Notes: generated by a model not told the origin, from the letters alone. DNA of 64,000 nt from an uncultured Idiomarina sp. (GCA_946885915.1 CAMPHF010000005.1:148196-212195); one strand, 5' to 3'. Counted from the stretch's first letter, positions 24,834-34,463 are shown. Numbers and translations are program-made.

Positions 24834-27107
24834 ATGCTTCGAGTGTTGCAGCGTATTGTTGAGGCTGTTACCCAAGCGCCCGAATTCGGCGAGGCGCTGC
24901 GCACAATGGTGGGTGAAGTAAAGCAAGCGCTGGAAACCGACAGTTGCACGGTGTATCTGGCCGATCACGACCAGCAATGCTTTCGCTTGGCCGCCACCGA
25001 TGGCTTGGCAGTGCGATCGAAAAATCCCATTGAGGTGCCGTTTGGCGAAGGGGTCATTAGTCTTGCCGCGCAGCGCGAAGAACCGCTGAATATTGCCAAT
25101 GCCACTGAGCATCCAGCCTTCAAAATACTCGACGAGTTAGATGAAGGGGCGTACAACGCGATGTTGGTGGCGCCGGTTATTCATCGGCGGCGGGTGTTAG
25201 GCGTGCTGACGGTACAGCAAGTGAATGCACGAGCGTTTTCGCGCGACGAAGAAGCCTTCGTCGTGACCTTGGCGGCCCAGTTAGCGGTGGTTATTGCCCA
25301 CGCGGAAGCCAAAGGCTTATTACGCACCGAAACCCAATCCCCCTGGTTACATAGTGTGCGTGGCTTGCCAGCGGCACCTGGCGTAGCAGTTGGACTCGCC
25401 TATGTGGCGAAACCGCCGGCGCGGTTAGAGCAAGTCACCCCACGCCGCACCGATCGACCCAACCACGAAATTCGACGCTTTCGGTTAGCGGTGTCACGCA
25501 CCCGCAAGCAACTCGATGAACTATCCGAACGGCTGGCCGATCAGGTAGCCGCCGATACCTTAGCTATTTTTGATACCTACCATGGCATGCTCGACTCAGC
25601 CAGTTTGGGCGATGCGGTGGAATCAACCATCCGCAAAGGTTGGCGCGCACAAACGGCGTTGAAAATGGTGGTCGAACAGTTTATTCGGCAGTTCGAACAA
25701 GTTGATGACCCTTATATTCGTGAGCGTGCCAGCGATGTCCGTGATGTCGGACAACGAGTGTTGTTTCATTTACAACAACGCGAACAACGCCAGTTAACCC
25801 TACCGCCACGCTGTATTTTAGTGGCAGAGGAAGTAACCGCGACTATGCTTGGCGAGCTGCCTGCGGCCGATATTATTGGCATGATCTCGATGCGCGGTTC
25901 GAGTAACTCGCATGCGGCTATTTTGGCTCGCAGCATGGGCATTCCGGCCGTGCTTGGGGTGGCGGATGTTAGCTTACAAGAACTGCAAGATACGCTGCTC
26001 GTCGTCGATGGCTACACCGGTGAGATTTTTATTAATCCGCCGGCCCAGGTGCTAAGTGAATATGAGCAGCTGGCCCACGAAGAAGATGAACTGCGCGAGC
26101 TCGCCGCGACCACCCGTAACTTGCCAACCGAAACCCAAGATGGCGTGCCGGTGGCACTGCATTTAAACGTGGGCTTAAACGCCGACCAAGAATTACTCCA
26201 GCAACTGAATGCGCGTGGAGTTGGGTTGTATCGCACCGAAATTCCGTTCATGTTGCGTGAGCGTTTGCCGACCGAAGATGAGCAAGTTGAGCTGTATCAG
26301 TCGGTGCTGGAGCAATTTCGTGGTGCGCCGGTGGTAATGCGAACCCTAGATGTGGGCGGCGACAAGCCGTTACCATACTTGCCGGTGCAAGAAGAAAACC
26401 CAGCGTTAGGCTGGCGCGGAATTCGCCTTACCTTAGATCATCCGGAAATCTTTTTGGTGCAAGTGCGCGCCATGTTGCGGGCCAGTTTAGGCATTAATAA
26501 TCTGCGCATTTTATTACCCATGGTAAGCTCGCCGGCAGAAGTTGATGATGCCTCGCGATTGCTCAAACAGGCCTATTTTGAAGTGGCGGAAGAACTGAAT
26601 TGCGCCACCGATGAACGCCTCTATCAGCCGCAACTTGGGGTCATGATAGAAGTGCCCGCATTAATTTATCAGCTGGATGCAGTGGCCAGTAAAGTCGACT
26701 TTTTCTCCGTCGGCAGTAACGACCTTACCCAGTATTTATTGGCGGTGGACCGCAATAACCAACGGGTTGCTGAGCTTTATGATGGTTACCATCCGGCGGT
26801 GTTGCGGGCCCTGCAAGATATTGCCAAGCGTTGCCATGAGTTAAACAAGCCGGTGAGTGTGTGCGGTGAATTGGCCGGCGAGCCCGGTGGGGCGCTGCTG
26901 CTGACCGCAATGGGCTATCGCACCTTAAGTATGAATGGCTACAATATTGACCGGGTACGTTATATTTTGCGCAACGTGCGTTTGCCCACCATGCAAGTAT
27001 TGTTGGAACAAGCGCTCGCCGCGCGCACGCCTGAGCAAGTGCGGCATTTGGTCAACATGAAACTTGAAAGTCTCGGTTTGGGCGGGTTTGTCCGCGCCGG
27101 TAAATAA
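24834..27107 (+). CDS. ptsP: Phosphoenolpyruvate-protein phosphotransferase PtsP (EI-Ntr)
   Basis: A 757-residue first enzyme of the nitrogen PTS, which passes phosphate from PEP to NPr and EIIA-Ntr. Domains: GAF (about 18-160), PTS-EI N-terminal helical part (about 175-295), phosphohistidine swivel with His360 in GSSNSHAAILARSMGIP, and a C-terminal PEP-binding TIM barrel including RTEIPFMLRERLP, DVGGDKPLPYLP and the cysteine of VCGELAGEPGG. All catalytic elements are intact. It shares an operon with rppH upstream and probably with the TauE-like gene 13 bases downstream. Confidence 0.96.
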   Translation: MLRVLQRIVEAVTQAPEFGEALRTMVGEVKQALETDSCTVYLADHDQQCFRLAATDGLAVRSKNPIEVPFGEGVISLAAQREEPLNIANATEHPAFKILDELDEGAYNAMLVAPVIHRRRVLGVLTVQQVNARAFSRDEEAFVVTLAAQLAVVIAHAEAKGLLRTETQSPWLHSVRGLPAAPGVAVGLAYVAKPPARLEQVTPRRTDRPNHEIRRFRLAVSRTRKQLDELSERLADQVAADTLAIFDTYHGMLDSASLGDAVESTIRKGWRAQTALKMVVEQFIRQFEQVDDPYIRERASDVRDVGQRVLFHLQQREQRQLTLPPRCILVAEEVTATMLGELPAADIIGMISMRGSSNSHAAILARSMGIPAVLGVADVSLQELQDTLLVVDGYTGEIFINPPAQVLSEYEQLAHEEDELRELAATTRNLPTETQDGVPVALHLNVGLNADQELLQQLNARGVGLYRTEIPFMLRERLPTEDEQVELYQSVLEQFRGAPVVMRTLDVGGDKPLPYLPVQEENPALGWRGIRLTLDHPEIFLVQVRAMLRASLGINNLRILLPMVSSPAEVDDASRLLKQAYFEVAEELNCATDERLYQPQLGVMIEVPALIYQLDAVASKVDFFSVGSNDLTQYLLAVDRNNQRVAELYDGYHPAVLRALQDIAKRCHELNKPVSVCGELAGEPGGALLLTAMGYRTLSMNGYNIDRVRYILRNVRLPTMQVLLEQALAARTPEQVRHLVNMKLESLGLGGFVRAGK

Positions 27108-27120
27108 GGAACATAACGAG

Positions 27121-27915
27121 GTGTTACTCAGCAGTTGGCTCTGGTGTCTAGGCGGCGGTGCAGTGGCGGGTCTGTTGGCCGGCATGCTAGGCATTGGCGG
27201 TGGCTTAGTAGTGGTGCCCTTGCTGATTTTTCTACTGCCAAGCTTGGGGGTAGCGCCAGAGCTGGTGATGCAAATGGCGATAGCTACCAGTTTAGCCACC
27301 ATTTGCATGACCACCTTAAGTGCCGCGCGCTCGCACATGCGCCATGGCCAAGTGAGTTGGTTCTGGGTGCGGCGGGTCATTCCAGGGTTAGTATTCGGCG
27401 CGATAGTCGGCGCCTACTTAGCCACTCAAATAGCCCCGCAGTGGCTGCAACGGATTTTTGCAGTGGCTCTATTGGTGCTGTCGGTGCGGATGATCATTCC
27501 GCAACGTACGGGCGAGCCACTAACCGATATTTCTAAACGTTTATTGGGCTTTTTAAGTGCGCTTATCGGTACTTTTGCTGCGCTCGTTGGCATTGGTGGT
27601 GGTGCGCTCACGGTGCCATTTTTACAACGCTTGCGAGTACCTATTCGACAAGCCATTGCGGTTTCGTCGGTCGGTAGCTTAAGTATTGGCATAAGCGCGG
27701 CGTTAAGTTTCATTGTTTTAGGTCAGCTGCAAGCCGACTCTAATTTAGGCCCACTGGGCTATATTCACGCCCCAGCATGGATAGCCATTTCGATTGCTTC
27801 AGTGCTGTTTGCCCCGCTCGGAGCCGCGCTCACCCAGCGCATTGCAGTACGCAAACTACAACAAGGATTTGCCGCGTTTTTAGTCATCGTGGCCGCTAAT
27901 TTACTGATAGGATAA
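27121..27915 (+). CDS. TauE/SafE (TSUP) family membrane transporter
   Basis: A 264-residue membrane protein with eight or so hydrophobic helices and the duplicated TSUP signature: GMLGIGGGLVVVPLL near the N-terminus and ALVGIGGGALTVPFL near residue 155. The family exports sulfite or sulfonates or takes up small anions; the substrate here is unknown. The start is GTG 27121, ten bases after AAGGA, since the reading frame upstream overlaps ptsP without a better site. The position between ptsP and lgt is the usual one in Alteromonadales and Vibrionales. Confidence 0.88.
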   Translation: MLLSSWLWCLGGGAVAGLLAGMLGIGGGLVVVPLLIFLLPSLGVAPELVMQMAIATSLATICMTTLSAARSHMRHGQVSWFWVRRVIPGLVFGAIVGAYLATQIAPQWLQRIFAVALLVLSVRMIIPQRTGEPLTDISKRLLGFLSALIGTFAALVGIGGGALTVPFLQRLRVPIRQAIAVSSVGSLSIGISAALSFIVLGQLQADSNLGPLGYIHAPAWIAISIASVLFAPLGAALTQRIAVRKLQQGFAAFLVIVAANLLIG

Positions 27916-27918
27916 TGC

Positions 27919-28755
27919 ATGCAAGACACGCCGTTACAGTTCCCGCAGATTGATCCAATTATTTTCTCCATCGGCCCCTTCGATTTGGGGGCGTTTGCAC
28001 TGGGCCCCTTCGATTTTCGCTGGTATGGGCTGATGTATCTGTGTGGCTTAGCATTTGCCTATTGGTTTGGTAATCGGCGCGCACGGCTGCGTGACGATTG
28101 GACCCAAGATGAGTTTTCTGACCTGCTGTTCTGGGGCTTTATTGGCTTAATTGTGGGTGGCCGGGTTGGCTATGTGCTGTTTTATCAGTTTTCACGGTTT
28201 TTAAGCGACCCACTTTATCTGTTTGATACCGGTGGCGGTGGTATGTCGTTCCACGGCGGCCTATTGGGCGTGTTGGTGGTGTTTTGGTGGTTTGCGCGCC
28301 GCAGCGGTAAAACCTTTTTGCAAATTGGCGATTTCATTGCACCGCTGGTACCCATAGGTTTGGGCTTAGGCCGAGTCGGTAACTTTATTAATGGCGAACT
28401 GTGGGGACGCGTATCCGATGTGCCATGGGCCATGGTATTCCCCTACGCGGGCGCGCTACCGCGGCATCCGTCACAGTTGTACCAAGCGGCGCTGGAAGGC
28501 TTGCTACTGTTTATCTTGCTCGCCTGGTTTAGCGCCAAACCGCGGCCACGGGGTGCGGTCGGTGGATTATTTTTAGTGGGCTATGGTTGTGCGCGGTTTG
28601 TAGTCGAATTTTTCCGTCAACCCGATGGTCATCTTGGCTTGTTATCGCTTGGTATGTCGATGGGGCAGTGGCTGTCGCTGCCGATGATCGTGGGTGGTGT
28701 CTTGCTCATGGTTTGGGCCTATAAGCAGCCGGTACAACAAGGGGCGAAGTCATGA
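27919..28755 (+). CDS. lgt: Prolipoprotein diacylglyceryl transferase
   Basis: Transfers diacylglycerol from phosphatidylglycerol to the lipobox cysteine of prolipoproteins at the inner membrane. The 278-residue protein has seven hydrophobic helices, the family signature [14 protein letters not shown], the FHGGLLG and HPSQLYQA elements, and a C-terminal FRQPDGHLG. Near the N-terminus the usual IGP-RWYG stretch contains an extra piece in which GPFD occurs twice (residues 16-30), encoded by two copies of a 14-base sequence; see findings. It starts three bases after the TauE-like gene and overlaps thyA by ATGA. Confidence 0.95.
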   Translation: MQDTPLQFPQIDPIIFSIGPFDLGAFALGPFDFRWYGLMYLCGLAFAYWFGNRRARLRDDWTQDEFSDLLFWGFIGLIVGGRVGYVLFYQFSRFLSDPLYLFDTGGGGMSFHGGLLGVLVVFWWFARRSGKTFLQIGDFIAPLVPIGLGLGRVGNFINGELWGRVSDVPWAMVFPYAGALPRHPSQLYQAALEGLLLFILLAWFSAKPRPRGAVGGLFLVGYGCARFVVEFFRQPDGHLGLLSLGMSMGQWLSLPMIVGGVLLMVWAYKQPVQQGAKS

Positions 28756-29618
28756 ATAACCATGCTGAACAACAATATTTAGCCCTGTGCCAACGCATCA
28801 TTGATGAGGGTGAATGGGTGGCTAACCAGCGCACCGGCATTCGCTGTTTAACCGTCATTAACGCCGACTTAGAGTACAACGTGGGCGCCAACGAGTTTCC
28901 GCTCATCACCACCCGGAAAAGCTTTTTTAAAGCCGCCATTGCCGAGTTACTCGGCTATTTACGTGGTTACGATAACGCCGCCGATTTTCGCGCGTTAGGC
29001 TGTAATACTTGGAATGCAAATGCCAATGAGAATGAAGCTTGGCTTGCCAATCCGGCCCGTCGTGGCACAGATGACATGGGTCGAGTATACGGCGTACAAG
29101 GGCGCGCATGGCAAAAGCCGGATGGCAGTCGGCTGGATCAGCTCGCCAAAGTGGTGCATAACTTAAGCCGTGGCATCGATGACCGGGGTGAAATAGTCAC
29201 TTTCTATAATCCGGGTGAACTAGAGTTGGGTTGCCTACGGCCATGTATGCACACCCACACATTTTCGTTGCTGGGAGATACTTTGCATTTAACCTCCTAC
29301 CAGCGCAGCTGCGATGTGCCTTTGGGGCTGAATTTTAACCAAATTCAGTGCTTTGTGCTGCTGGCGTTGGTGGCGCGTATGACCGGCCATAAACCGGGCA
29401 AGGCCTACCATAAAATTGTCAACGCGCATATTTATGAAAACCAGCTCGAACTCATGCGCGACGTACAATTACAGCGGGAACCATATCCATCGCCTACACT
29501 TAGCATAAATCCGAAAATTAACAGCTTGGAAGATCTTGAGACTTGGGTGACAACCGCTGATTTTGAGGTGTCGGGTTATGAGTATCATCCGGCAATAAAG
29601 TATCCGTTTGCGGTGTAA
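28752..29618 (+). CDS. thyA: Thymidylate synthase (long Vibrio/Alteromonadales type)
   Basis: Makes dTMP from dUMP and methylene-tetrahydrofolate, giving dihydrofolate that FolA recycles. The 288-residue protein has the catalytic Cys in [11 protein letters not shown], the dUMP-binding [13 protein letters not shown], and the [11 protein letters not shown] region. It belongs to the longer subgroup seen in Vibrio cholerae, where the segment before the catalytic Cys reads DDRGEIV-FYNPGE instead of the DSRRIIVSAWN of E. coli. The start overlaps the lgt stop (ATGA), the typical lgt-thyA pair. Confidence 0.95.
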   Translation: MNNHAEQQYLALCQRIIDEGEWVANQRTGIRCLTVINADLEYNVGANEFPLITTRKSFFKAAIAELLGYLRGYDNAADFRALGCNTWNANANENEAWLANPARRGTDDMGRVYGVQGRAWQKPDGSRLDQLAKVVHNLSRGIDDRGEIVTFYNPGELELGCLRPCMHTHTFSLLGDTLHLTSYQRSCDVPLGLNFNQIQCFVLLALVARMTGHKPGKAYHKIVNAHIYENQLELMRDVQLQREPYPSPTLSINPKINSLEDLETWVTTADFEVSGYEYHPAIKYPFAV

Positions 29619-29666
29619 TTCTAATATCGTTCTGCTTTCTACAGCGCCACCGCTGAGTGAGGCCCT

Positions 29667-30689
29667 ATGAGTATTCGAGTCACTATTTGTGACGATTCGA
29701 TGATGGCGCGCAAACAGTTAATGCGCGCCTTACCCGAAGATTGGGACGCGTTAGTCAGCATGGCTGAGCATGGCGAACAGGCACTTGCTTGCGTGCGCAG
29801 TGGCGCGGCGGAAGTGCTGTTTTTAGATTTAAATATGCCGGTACTCGATGGTTATGCCACCTTGCAGCGGATTCAGTCAGAACAACTTGATACCTTCGTC
29901 ATTGTGGTCTCCGGTGACATTCAGCCTGAGGCACAGCAGCGCGTGGCGCGTATGGGCGCCATGGGGTTTGTCAAAAAGCCGATGAGCGCAGGCGATATGC
30001 GCGACTTGTTGGTGCAGTTCGGGTTATATACGCCAGCAGCTGGGCGCTTACAACTGCTCGAAGCGCAGCCGCAGGCGGCGTCAAAACGCGATGTTTATCA
30101 GGAAATTGCCAACGTAGCTATGGGGCGTGCCGGCGATTTTCTGGCGCGCGTGTTGGATAAATTCATCGACTTACCTATTCCGAACGTGAATGAATTAGCG
30201 CCCAGCGAATTGCATATGGCGTTGGCGACCATTGATGCCGACAGCCGTGTGTCCGCGGTCTCGCAGGGCTTTGCCGGCGGTGGTATGCATGGTGAAGCCT
30301 TAGTCATTTTCACCGATTCATCAATGCAAGACATGGTGAAATTGTTAGGCTTGCAAAGCGCGATGAATCCGGCGCAACAAGAGCTTGAAGCGTTAATGGA
30401 TATCGCGACCTTGCTCACCAGCGCCTGCCTCAAAGGTCTTACTGAACAGCTGCATGTGCAGTTTTCGGTCGGGCAACCGGCACTGCTTGGACAAAATCAG
30501 CATTTACGAGAGTTACTGGCCCTGGATGATGAGGCGCTCGCCGCTCAACCGCCATTGTTAGCGATTGAAATTGGTTATAGCATCCGCGCTCACGCGATTC
30601 ATTTTGATCTTCTGTTGTTATTGCCGCGGTCGTCGTTGGCGGCCTTAGACCGGCAGTTAGCGCACGTTTTTGAGTCAGGGGTGGCCTAA
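29667..30689 (+). CDS. Response regulator with CheC-like phosphatase domain (REC-CheC)
   Basis: A 340-residue two-domain protein. The N-terminal receiver has ICDDS (Asp9/Asp10), phosphoacceptor Asp54 in LFLDLNMPVLDG, the switch Ser in VVSGD and Lys in FVKKPM. From about residue 140 it resembles CheC/CheX: the motif QEIAN (Glu146, Asn149) with a Pro 23 residues after the Asn is exactly the CheC phosphatase pattern, and a second, degenerate half reads DIATLL. It may dephosphorylate its own receiver or a chemotaxis CheY. It sits after thyA with a 48-base gap and overlaps the PAS gene (TAATG). Confidence 0.82.
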   Translation: MSIRVTICDDSMMARKQLMRALPEDWDALVSMAEHGEQALACVRSGAAEVLFLDLNMPVLDGYATLQRIQSEQLDTFVIVVSGDIQPEAQQRVARMGAMGFVKKPMSAGDMRDLLVQFGLYTPAAGRLQLLEAQPQAASKRDVYQEIANVAMGRAGDFLARVLDKFIDLPIPNVNELAPSELHMALATIDADSRVSAVSQGFAGGGMHGEALVIFTDSSMQDMVKLLGLQSAMNPAQQELEALMDIATLLTSACLKGLTEQLHVQFSVGQPALLGQNQHLRELLALDDEALAAQPPLLAIEIGYSIRAHAIHFDLLLLLPRSSLAALDRQLAHVFESGVA

Positions 30690-31141
30690 TGGCAGACTTG
30701 CATGATGAATTAGCGGAAATGGAAACGCTGCACTGGAAACTCAGTATTTTGGGCGCCATTGATGTTGGTATCGTGGTGGTCGACCGCCATTACCGGATTC
30801 AAATCTGGAACGAATTTATGGAGCACCATAGTGGCCGGTTGCCATCAACGGTGCGCGATAAAGTATTGTTCGAAGTGTGCCCTGAAATTGATAGCGGGTG
30901 GCTAGCGCGTAAGGCGCATGTGGCTTGGGAGCTCGGCGCGCGGGCGTTTATTACCTGGCAGCAACGGCCTTATGTGTTTAGGTTTGGCAATTATCGTCCG
31001 GTCACGGGTGGCAGTGAGTGGATGTTTCAGAACGTAACCTTGTTGCCGCTGGCAAACCCGCGCGGTGATATTGAACACCTTTGTTTTATTGTGTACGACG
31101 TGACCGATCAGGCCATTGCGTCGCAAGCTCGGAGTGATTAG
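30689..31141 (+). CDS. Single PAS-domain protein
   Basis: A 150-residue protein consisting of one PAS domain after a short helical start. The ILGAIDVGIVVVDRHYRIQIWNEFMEHHSG stretch is the typical PAS beginning, and LCFIVYDVTDQA is the typical end. No output domain is attached. It overlaps the REC-CheC gene by one base (TAATG), so the two are made together and probably interact, the PAS protein sensing a ligand or redox cofactor and the REC-CheC partner acting on phosphorylation. tcdA follows two bases later on the same strand. Confidence 0.75.
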   Translation: MADLHDELAEMETLHWKLSILGAIDVGIVVVDRHYRIQIWNEFMEHHSGRLPSTVRDKVLFEVCPEIDSGWLARKAHVAWELGARAFITWQQRPYVFRFGNYRPVTGGSEWMFQNVTLLPLANPRGDIEHLCFIVYDVTDQAIASQARSD

Positions 31142-31143
31142 GT

Positions 31144-31911
31144 ATGTCTGAAGATCAACGCTTTGGCGGTATCGCGCGGGTTTATGGCGCGGCGGCGTTG
31201 CAGCAGTTTCAAGCGGCTCATGTGGCCGTGGTTGGCCTCGGTGGGGTGGGTTCTTGGGCGGTAGAAGCCCTCGCGCGGTCTGGGGTGGGCGGCATCACTC
31301 TCATTGATTTAGACGATATCTGTATGACCAACATCAATCGACAATTACCGGCGGTCTCAAGTACGGTCGGCCAATTAAAAACCGAAGTGCTGGCCGCACG
31401 GGTGGCAGACATTAACCCAGCCTGCCAAGTGCGAGTGATTGATGACTTTTTAAGTGCAGACAATTTGGCAGATTATTTATCTGCGCCGGTTACCGCCGTG
31501 CTTGATGCAATTGATTCGGTCCAAACCAAAGCAGCGCTGATTGCATGGTGTAAACGACGTAAACTGCCGCTGGTGAGCTGTGGTGGCGCGGGCGGCCAAA
31601 TTGATCCGAGTTTAGTGACCAGTGGCGATCTGGCGCGTGCGCAGCAAGATCCGCTGCTCGCCAAAGTACGCGCCATATTGCGCCGCGATTATGGTTTTAG
31701 CAAAAACCCCGCGCGTAAATTTGCGGTGCCCGTGGTGTTTTCGACCGAGCAATTACGCTACCCCGATGCTGAGGGTGGTTTTAGTCACGCCAAGCCGGGC
31801 GCCGGCAGTATGCGGATGGACTGCAGTTCGGGGTTTGGCGCCAGTATGGTAGTGACCAACACTTTTGCCATGCATGCGGTGGCTTTGCTGCTGAAAAAAC
31901 TGGCGCGCTAA
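31144..31911 (+). CDS. tcdA: tRNA threonylcarbamoyladenosine dehydratase TcdA (CsdL)
   Basis: An E1-like enzyme that cyclises t6A37 of ANN-decoding tRNAs to ct6A using ATP. The 255-residue protein has the adenylation motif VVGLGGVGSWAVEALARSGVG, the LIDLDDICMTNINRQ stretch with the conserved Asp/Asn/Arg, DAIDSVQTK, and SCGGAGGQIDP near residue 145. In E. coli it needs the CsdA/CsdE sulfur-relay pair for full function. Here a CsdE-like gene is directly convergent (three bases between stops), while csdA is not in the window. Confidence 0.93.
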   Translation: MSEDQRFGGIARVYGAAALQQFQAAHVAVVGLGGVGSWAVEALARSGVGGITLIDLDDICMTNINRQLPAVSSTVGQLKTEVLAARVADINPACQVRVIDDFLSADNLADYLSAPVTAVLDAIDSVQTKAALIAWCKRRKLPLVSCGGAGGQIDPSLVTSGDLARAQQDPLLAKVRAILRRDYGFSKNPARKFAVPVVFSTEQLRYPDAEGGFSHAKPGAGSMRMDCSSGFGASMVVTNTFAMHAVALLLKKLAR

Positions 31912-31914
31912 GGC

Positions 31915-32292
31915 TTAGCTCTGGGCTTGTTGCAGCTGGCGTTGGAGTTCGCTGATAACTGCCTGCACTCCTTTAATCCGCGATGGGCTTAAGTGTTGCG
32001 GTAAGGCTTGGGCTGCGTACACTTGCCAAAGGTTTTGGCTCGCGATTTCACTGGCAAGCTGTTGGTGGGTGGCTTGTTGCAACATGGCCAGTAATCCGCG
32101 CACTATCCGCGACTCGCTATCTAACCAAACATTCACTCGGCCATCGGACAGCGGTTCTAGTGCTAACCACACTTTTGCCTCACAGCCATGTACTTGATGG
32201 GCAGGATCGCGGAGTTGGGCTGGATAAGGCAGCAGCAATCGGCTTTGTTGCACTAAAAAGCGAAAACTTTGCTCCCAATTTTGTAATGCCAC
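31915..32292 (-). CDS. csdE: SufE/CsdE-family sulfur acceptor protein
   Basis: A short, 125-residue SufE-type protein that takes persulfide sulfur from a cysteine desulfurase. The acceptor cysteine is Cys37 in VHGCEAKVWL, in the place of the usual C-x-S-x-x-W motif, and the C-terminal LSPSRIKGVQAVISELQRQL matches the family (usually LSxSRxxGLxA). It is about 20 residues shorter at the N-terminus than the E. coli proteins. CsdE is favoured over SufE because of its neighbour tcdA. The start is GTG 32292 with GAGG seven bases upstream, in a region duplicated in tandem. Confidence 0.85.
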   Translation of the reverse strand: MALQNWEQSFRFLVQQSRLLLPYPAQLRDPAHQVHGCEAKVWLALEPLSDGRVNVWLDSESRIVRGLLAMLQQATHQQLASEIASQNLWQVYAAQALPQHLSPSRIKGVQAVISELQRQLQQAQS

Positions 32293-32316
32293 GTATGTAC
32301 CTCACGTATGTACCTA
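32291..32316 (-). repeat. 13-bp tandem duplication over the csdE ribosome binding site and start
   Basis: ACGTATGTACCTC is followed at once by ACGTATGTACCTA. On the minus strand each copy reads AGGT-ACATAC-GTG, a Shine-Dalgarno plus GTG; the two GTGs are 13 bases apart and so in different frames. Confidence 0.85.
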
Positions 32317-32480
32317 TCGAGATTGAAATTTTGTTAGAGTGTTAGGCATTTTATACGTTTTTAGCTGCGCCGGAAACGCTTGCAATGCTTTACTCCGTGC
32401 ATGCTTGTGACGATAATGCCCGACGTTAACGATTTTGTCTGGTGTAATACCAAGAACATCAAAATAAAGGGAACGACAAC

Positions 32481-33230
32481 ATGAAAGTGCTGGTCGCGGT
32501 AAAGCGCGTAATTGACTACAACGTCAAAGTACGGGTGAAAGCCGATCAATCTGACGTAGATTTGGCCAACGTAAAAATGGCCTTGAACCCATTTTGTGAA
32601 ATCGCGGTAGAAGAAGCCGTGCGCTTGAAAGAGGCGGGTACGGCGAGTGAAGTCGTAGTGGTCTCAATTGGCCCCACGGCGGTACAAGAGCAATTGCGTA
32701 CTGCGTTGGCGCTAGGCGCCGACCGCGCGATTCACGTCGATGCAGAGCAAATGCCTGATTCTCTGGGCGCGGCCAAAGTGTTGCGCGCGCTGGTGGAAAA
32801 AGAAGCCCCTGATTTAGTCATTTTAGGCAAGCAATCTATCGACTCGGATAATAACCAAACCGGCCAGATGCTGGGTGCACTTACCGGTATGCCGCAAGGT
32901 ACCTTCGCGTCTAAAGTATCGGTTGCCGATGGCAGCGTCGAGGTCACCCGCGAAGTGGACGGCGGTCTGCAAACCGTGGCGCTACAACTACCTGCTATTG
33001 TCACCACCGACTTACGCTTGAACGAGCCACGTTATGCGTCGTTACCGAACATTATGAAAGCCAAACGTAAGCCACTCGAAACTATTGCCGTGGCAGATTT
33101 AGGCGTTAACCTCAGCAGCAATGTGAAACTGTTAAAAGTAGAAGCACCGGCGCAACGCAGTGCAGGTGTTAAAGTTGCGGATGTGGCTGAGTTGGTAGAA
33201 AAATTAAAGAATGAGGCGAAAGTACTATGA
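32481..33230 (+). CDS. etfB: Electron transfer flavoprotein beta subunit
   Basis: A 249-residue ETF beta subunit, which with EtfA passes electrons from acyl-CoA and other dehydrogenases to ETF-ubiquinone oxidoreductase. The N-terminal [20 protein letters not shown], the AMP-binding region [17 protein letters not shown], and the family signature [31 protein letters not shown] are all seen. The ATG follows AAAGGGA. It overlaps etfA by ATGA. A 190-base upstream gap should carry the promoter, but I find no convincing boxes. No ETF-QO or acyl-CoA dehydrogenase gene is adjacent. Confidence 0.96.
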   Translation: MKVLVAVKRVIDYNVKVRVKADQSDVDLANVKMALNPFCEIAVEEAVRLKEAGTASEVVVVSIGPTAVQEQLRTALALGADRAIHVDAEQMPDSLGAAKVLRALVEKEAPDLVILGKQSIDSDNNQTGQMLGALTGMPQGTFASKVSVADGSVEVTREVDGGLQTVALQLPAIVTTDLRLNEPRYASLPNIMKAKRKPLETIAVADLGVNLSSNVKLLKVEAPAQRSAGVKVADVAELVEKLKNEAKVL

Positions 33231-34162
33231 GCATTTTAGTCATTGCCGAGCACGATCATAAACAGTTAAATCCAGCCACCTTAAAAACCTTAAGTGCGGC
33301 GCAGGCGATGGGTGCCGATGTGCACCTGCTAGTCGCCGGTCATGGCTGTAGCGCGGTTGCTGAGCAAGCGGCGGCGGTAGCAGGCGTAGCCGGTGTATGG
33401 CTGGTCGATGCCGAAGTGTACGCTCACTTTTTGGCAGAAAACCTAGCCGAGTTAGTGGTGGCGTTAGCGGGCGAGCACTCGTTTTCACACATTGTGGCAC
33501 CAGCTACAACTACCGGTAAAAACTTTATGCCGCGGGTTGCCGCTTTATTAGATGTTGCCCAAATCTCCGATATTATTGCGGTAGAGAGTGCCGACACCTT
33601 TAAGCGTCCGATTTATGCGGGCAATGCGATTGCCACGGTACAGTCAAGTGATAGCGTAAAAGTCATTACGGTGCGGGCGACGGCATTCGATGCGGTGGCA
33701 GCTGAAGGCGGCTCTGGCTCGGTAACTACGCTGGACAAAGCCTTGCCGAATGGTAAAGCAACATTTGTAAATGAAGAATTGGCGCAATCTGAGCGGCCAG
33801 AGTTAACCGCCGCTCGCGTGGTCATTTCTGGTGGCCGTGGTATGCAAAATGGCGATAACTTTAAATTGCTAGAAGCGGTTGCGGATAAGTTAGGTGCAGC
33901 GGTTGGTGCCTCGCGAGCAGCAGTTGATGCTGGCTTTGTGCCAAACGATTACCAAGTGGGCCAAACCGGTAAAATTGTAGCGCCTGAGCTTTATATTGCG
34001 GTCGGTATTAGCGGCGCAATCCAGCACTTGGCGGGTATGAAAGACTCGAAAATCATCGTCGCTATCAATAAAGACGAAGAAGCGCCGATTTTCCAAGTCG
34101 CCGATTACGGTCTGGTTGCTGATTTGTTCGACGTGTTACCGCAGTTGGAGCAGTCGCTTTAA
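33227..34162 (+). CDS. etfA: Electron transfer flavoprotein alpha subunit
   Basis: The 311-residue FAD-binding partner of EtfB. The C-terminal FAD domain is clear: [20 protein letters not shown], the signature [29 protein letters not shown], and [21 protein letters not shown]. Length and order match gammaproteobacterial ETF alpha. It overlaps etfB by four bases and is closed by a strong terminator 30 bases after the stop. Confidence 0.96.
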   Translation: MSILVIAEHDHKQLNPATLKTLSAAQAMGADVHLLVAGHGCSAVAEQAAAVAGVAGVWLVDAEVYAHFLAENLAELVVALAGEHSFSHIVAPATTTGKNFMPRVAALLDVAQISDIIAVESADTFKRPIYAGNAIATVQSSDSVKVITVRATAFDAVAAEGGSGSVTTLDKALPNGKATFVNEELAQSERPELTAARVVISGGRGMQNGDNFKLLEAVADKLGAAVGASRAAVDAGFVPNDYQVGQTGKIVAPELYIAVGISGAIQHLAGMKDSKIIVAINKDEEAPIFQVADYGLVADLFDVLPQLEQSL

Positions 34163-34192
34163 TTAGCGCGTGATTCACGCTTTAAACACCAG

Positions 34193-34230
34193 AAACTGCA
34201 ATGCTGAGGGGTCAGCATTGCAGTTTTTTT
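34193..34230 (+). terminator. Rho-independent terminator after etfBA
   Basis: A 13-bp perfect stem (34195-34207 with 34212-34224) closed by a GGGG loop and followed by T7. The A residues before the stem extend pairing with the U-tract. Confidence 0.95.
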
Positions 34231-34463
34231 ATGGCTTTTGCAGCCGCATTGAATGCTTCTACAATTTACTCTTGTTGGCCAATCGTTCACCAATTCCTAA
34301 CATTTTCTCCGCAACTACTTGCATATTTGCAACTCATCGGACATGATTCATTTCATATCCATCAGACACATAAGATCGGGATGTGGGATGACATCGCGCA
34401 AGCGGTGGAAAATCTATAACACGGGAAGTACCCGACACGGCGCTTAGGATTAGGTGGCTAACA
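34231..34463. other. Non-coding spacer between etfA terminator and DUF1302 gene
   Basis: About 230 bases with no supported gene. It must hold the promoter of the DUF1302 gene; no -10/-35 pair is good enough to call. No repeat, tRNA or extended inverted repeat seen. Confidence 0.5.

Noticed and set aside
24420..25112. 230-codon open frame antisense to the rppH end and ptsP start
   Set aside because: Both plus-strand genes are firmly identified; the antisense product shows no motif.
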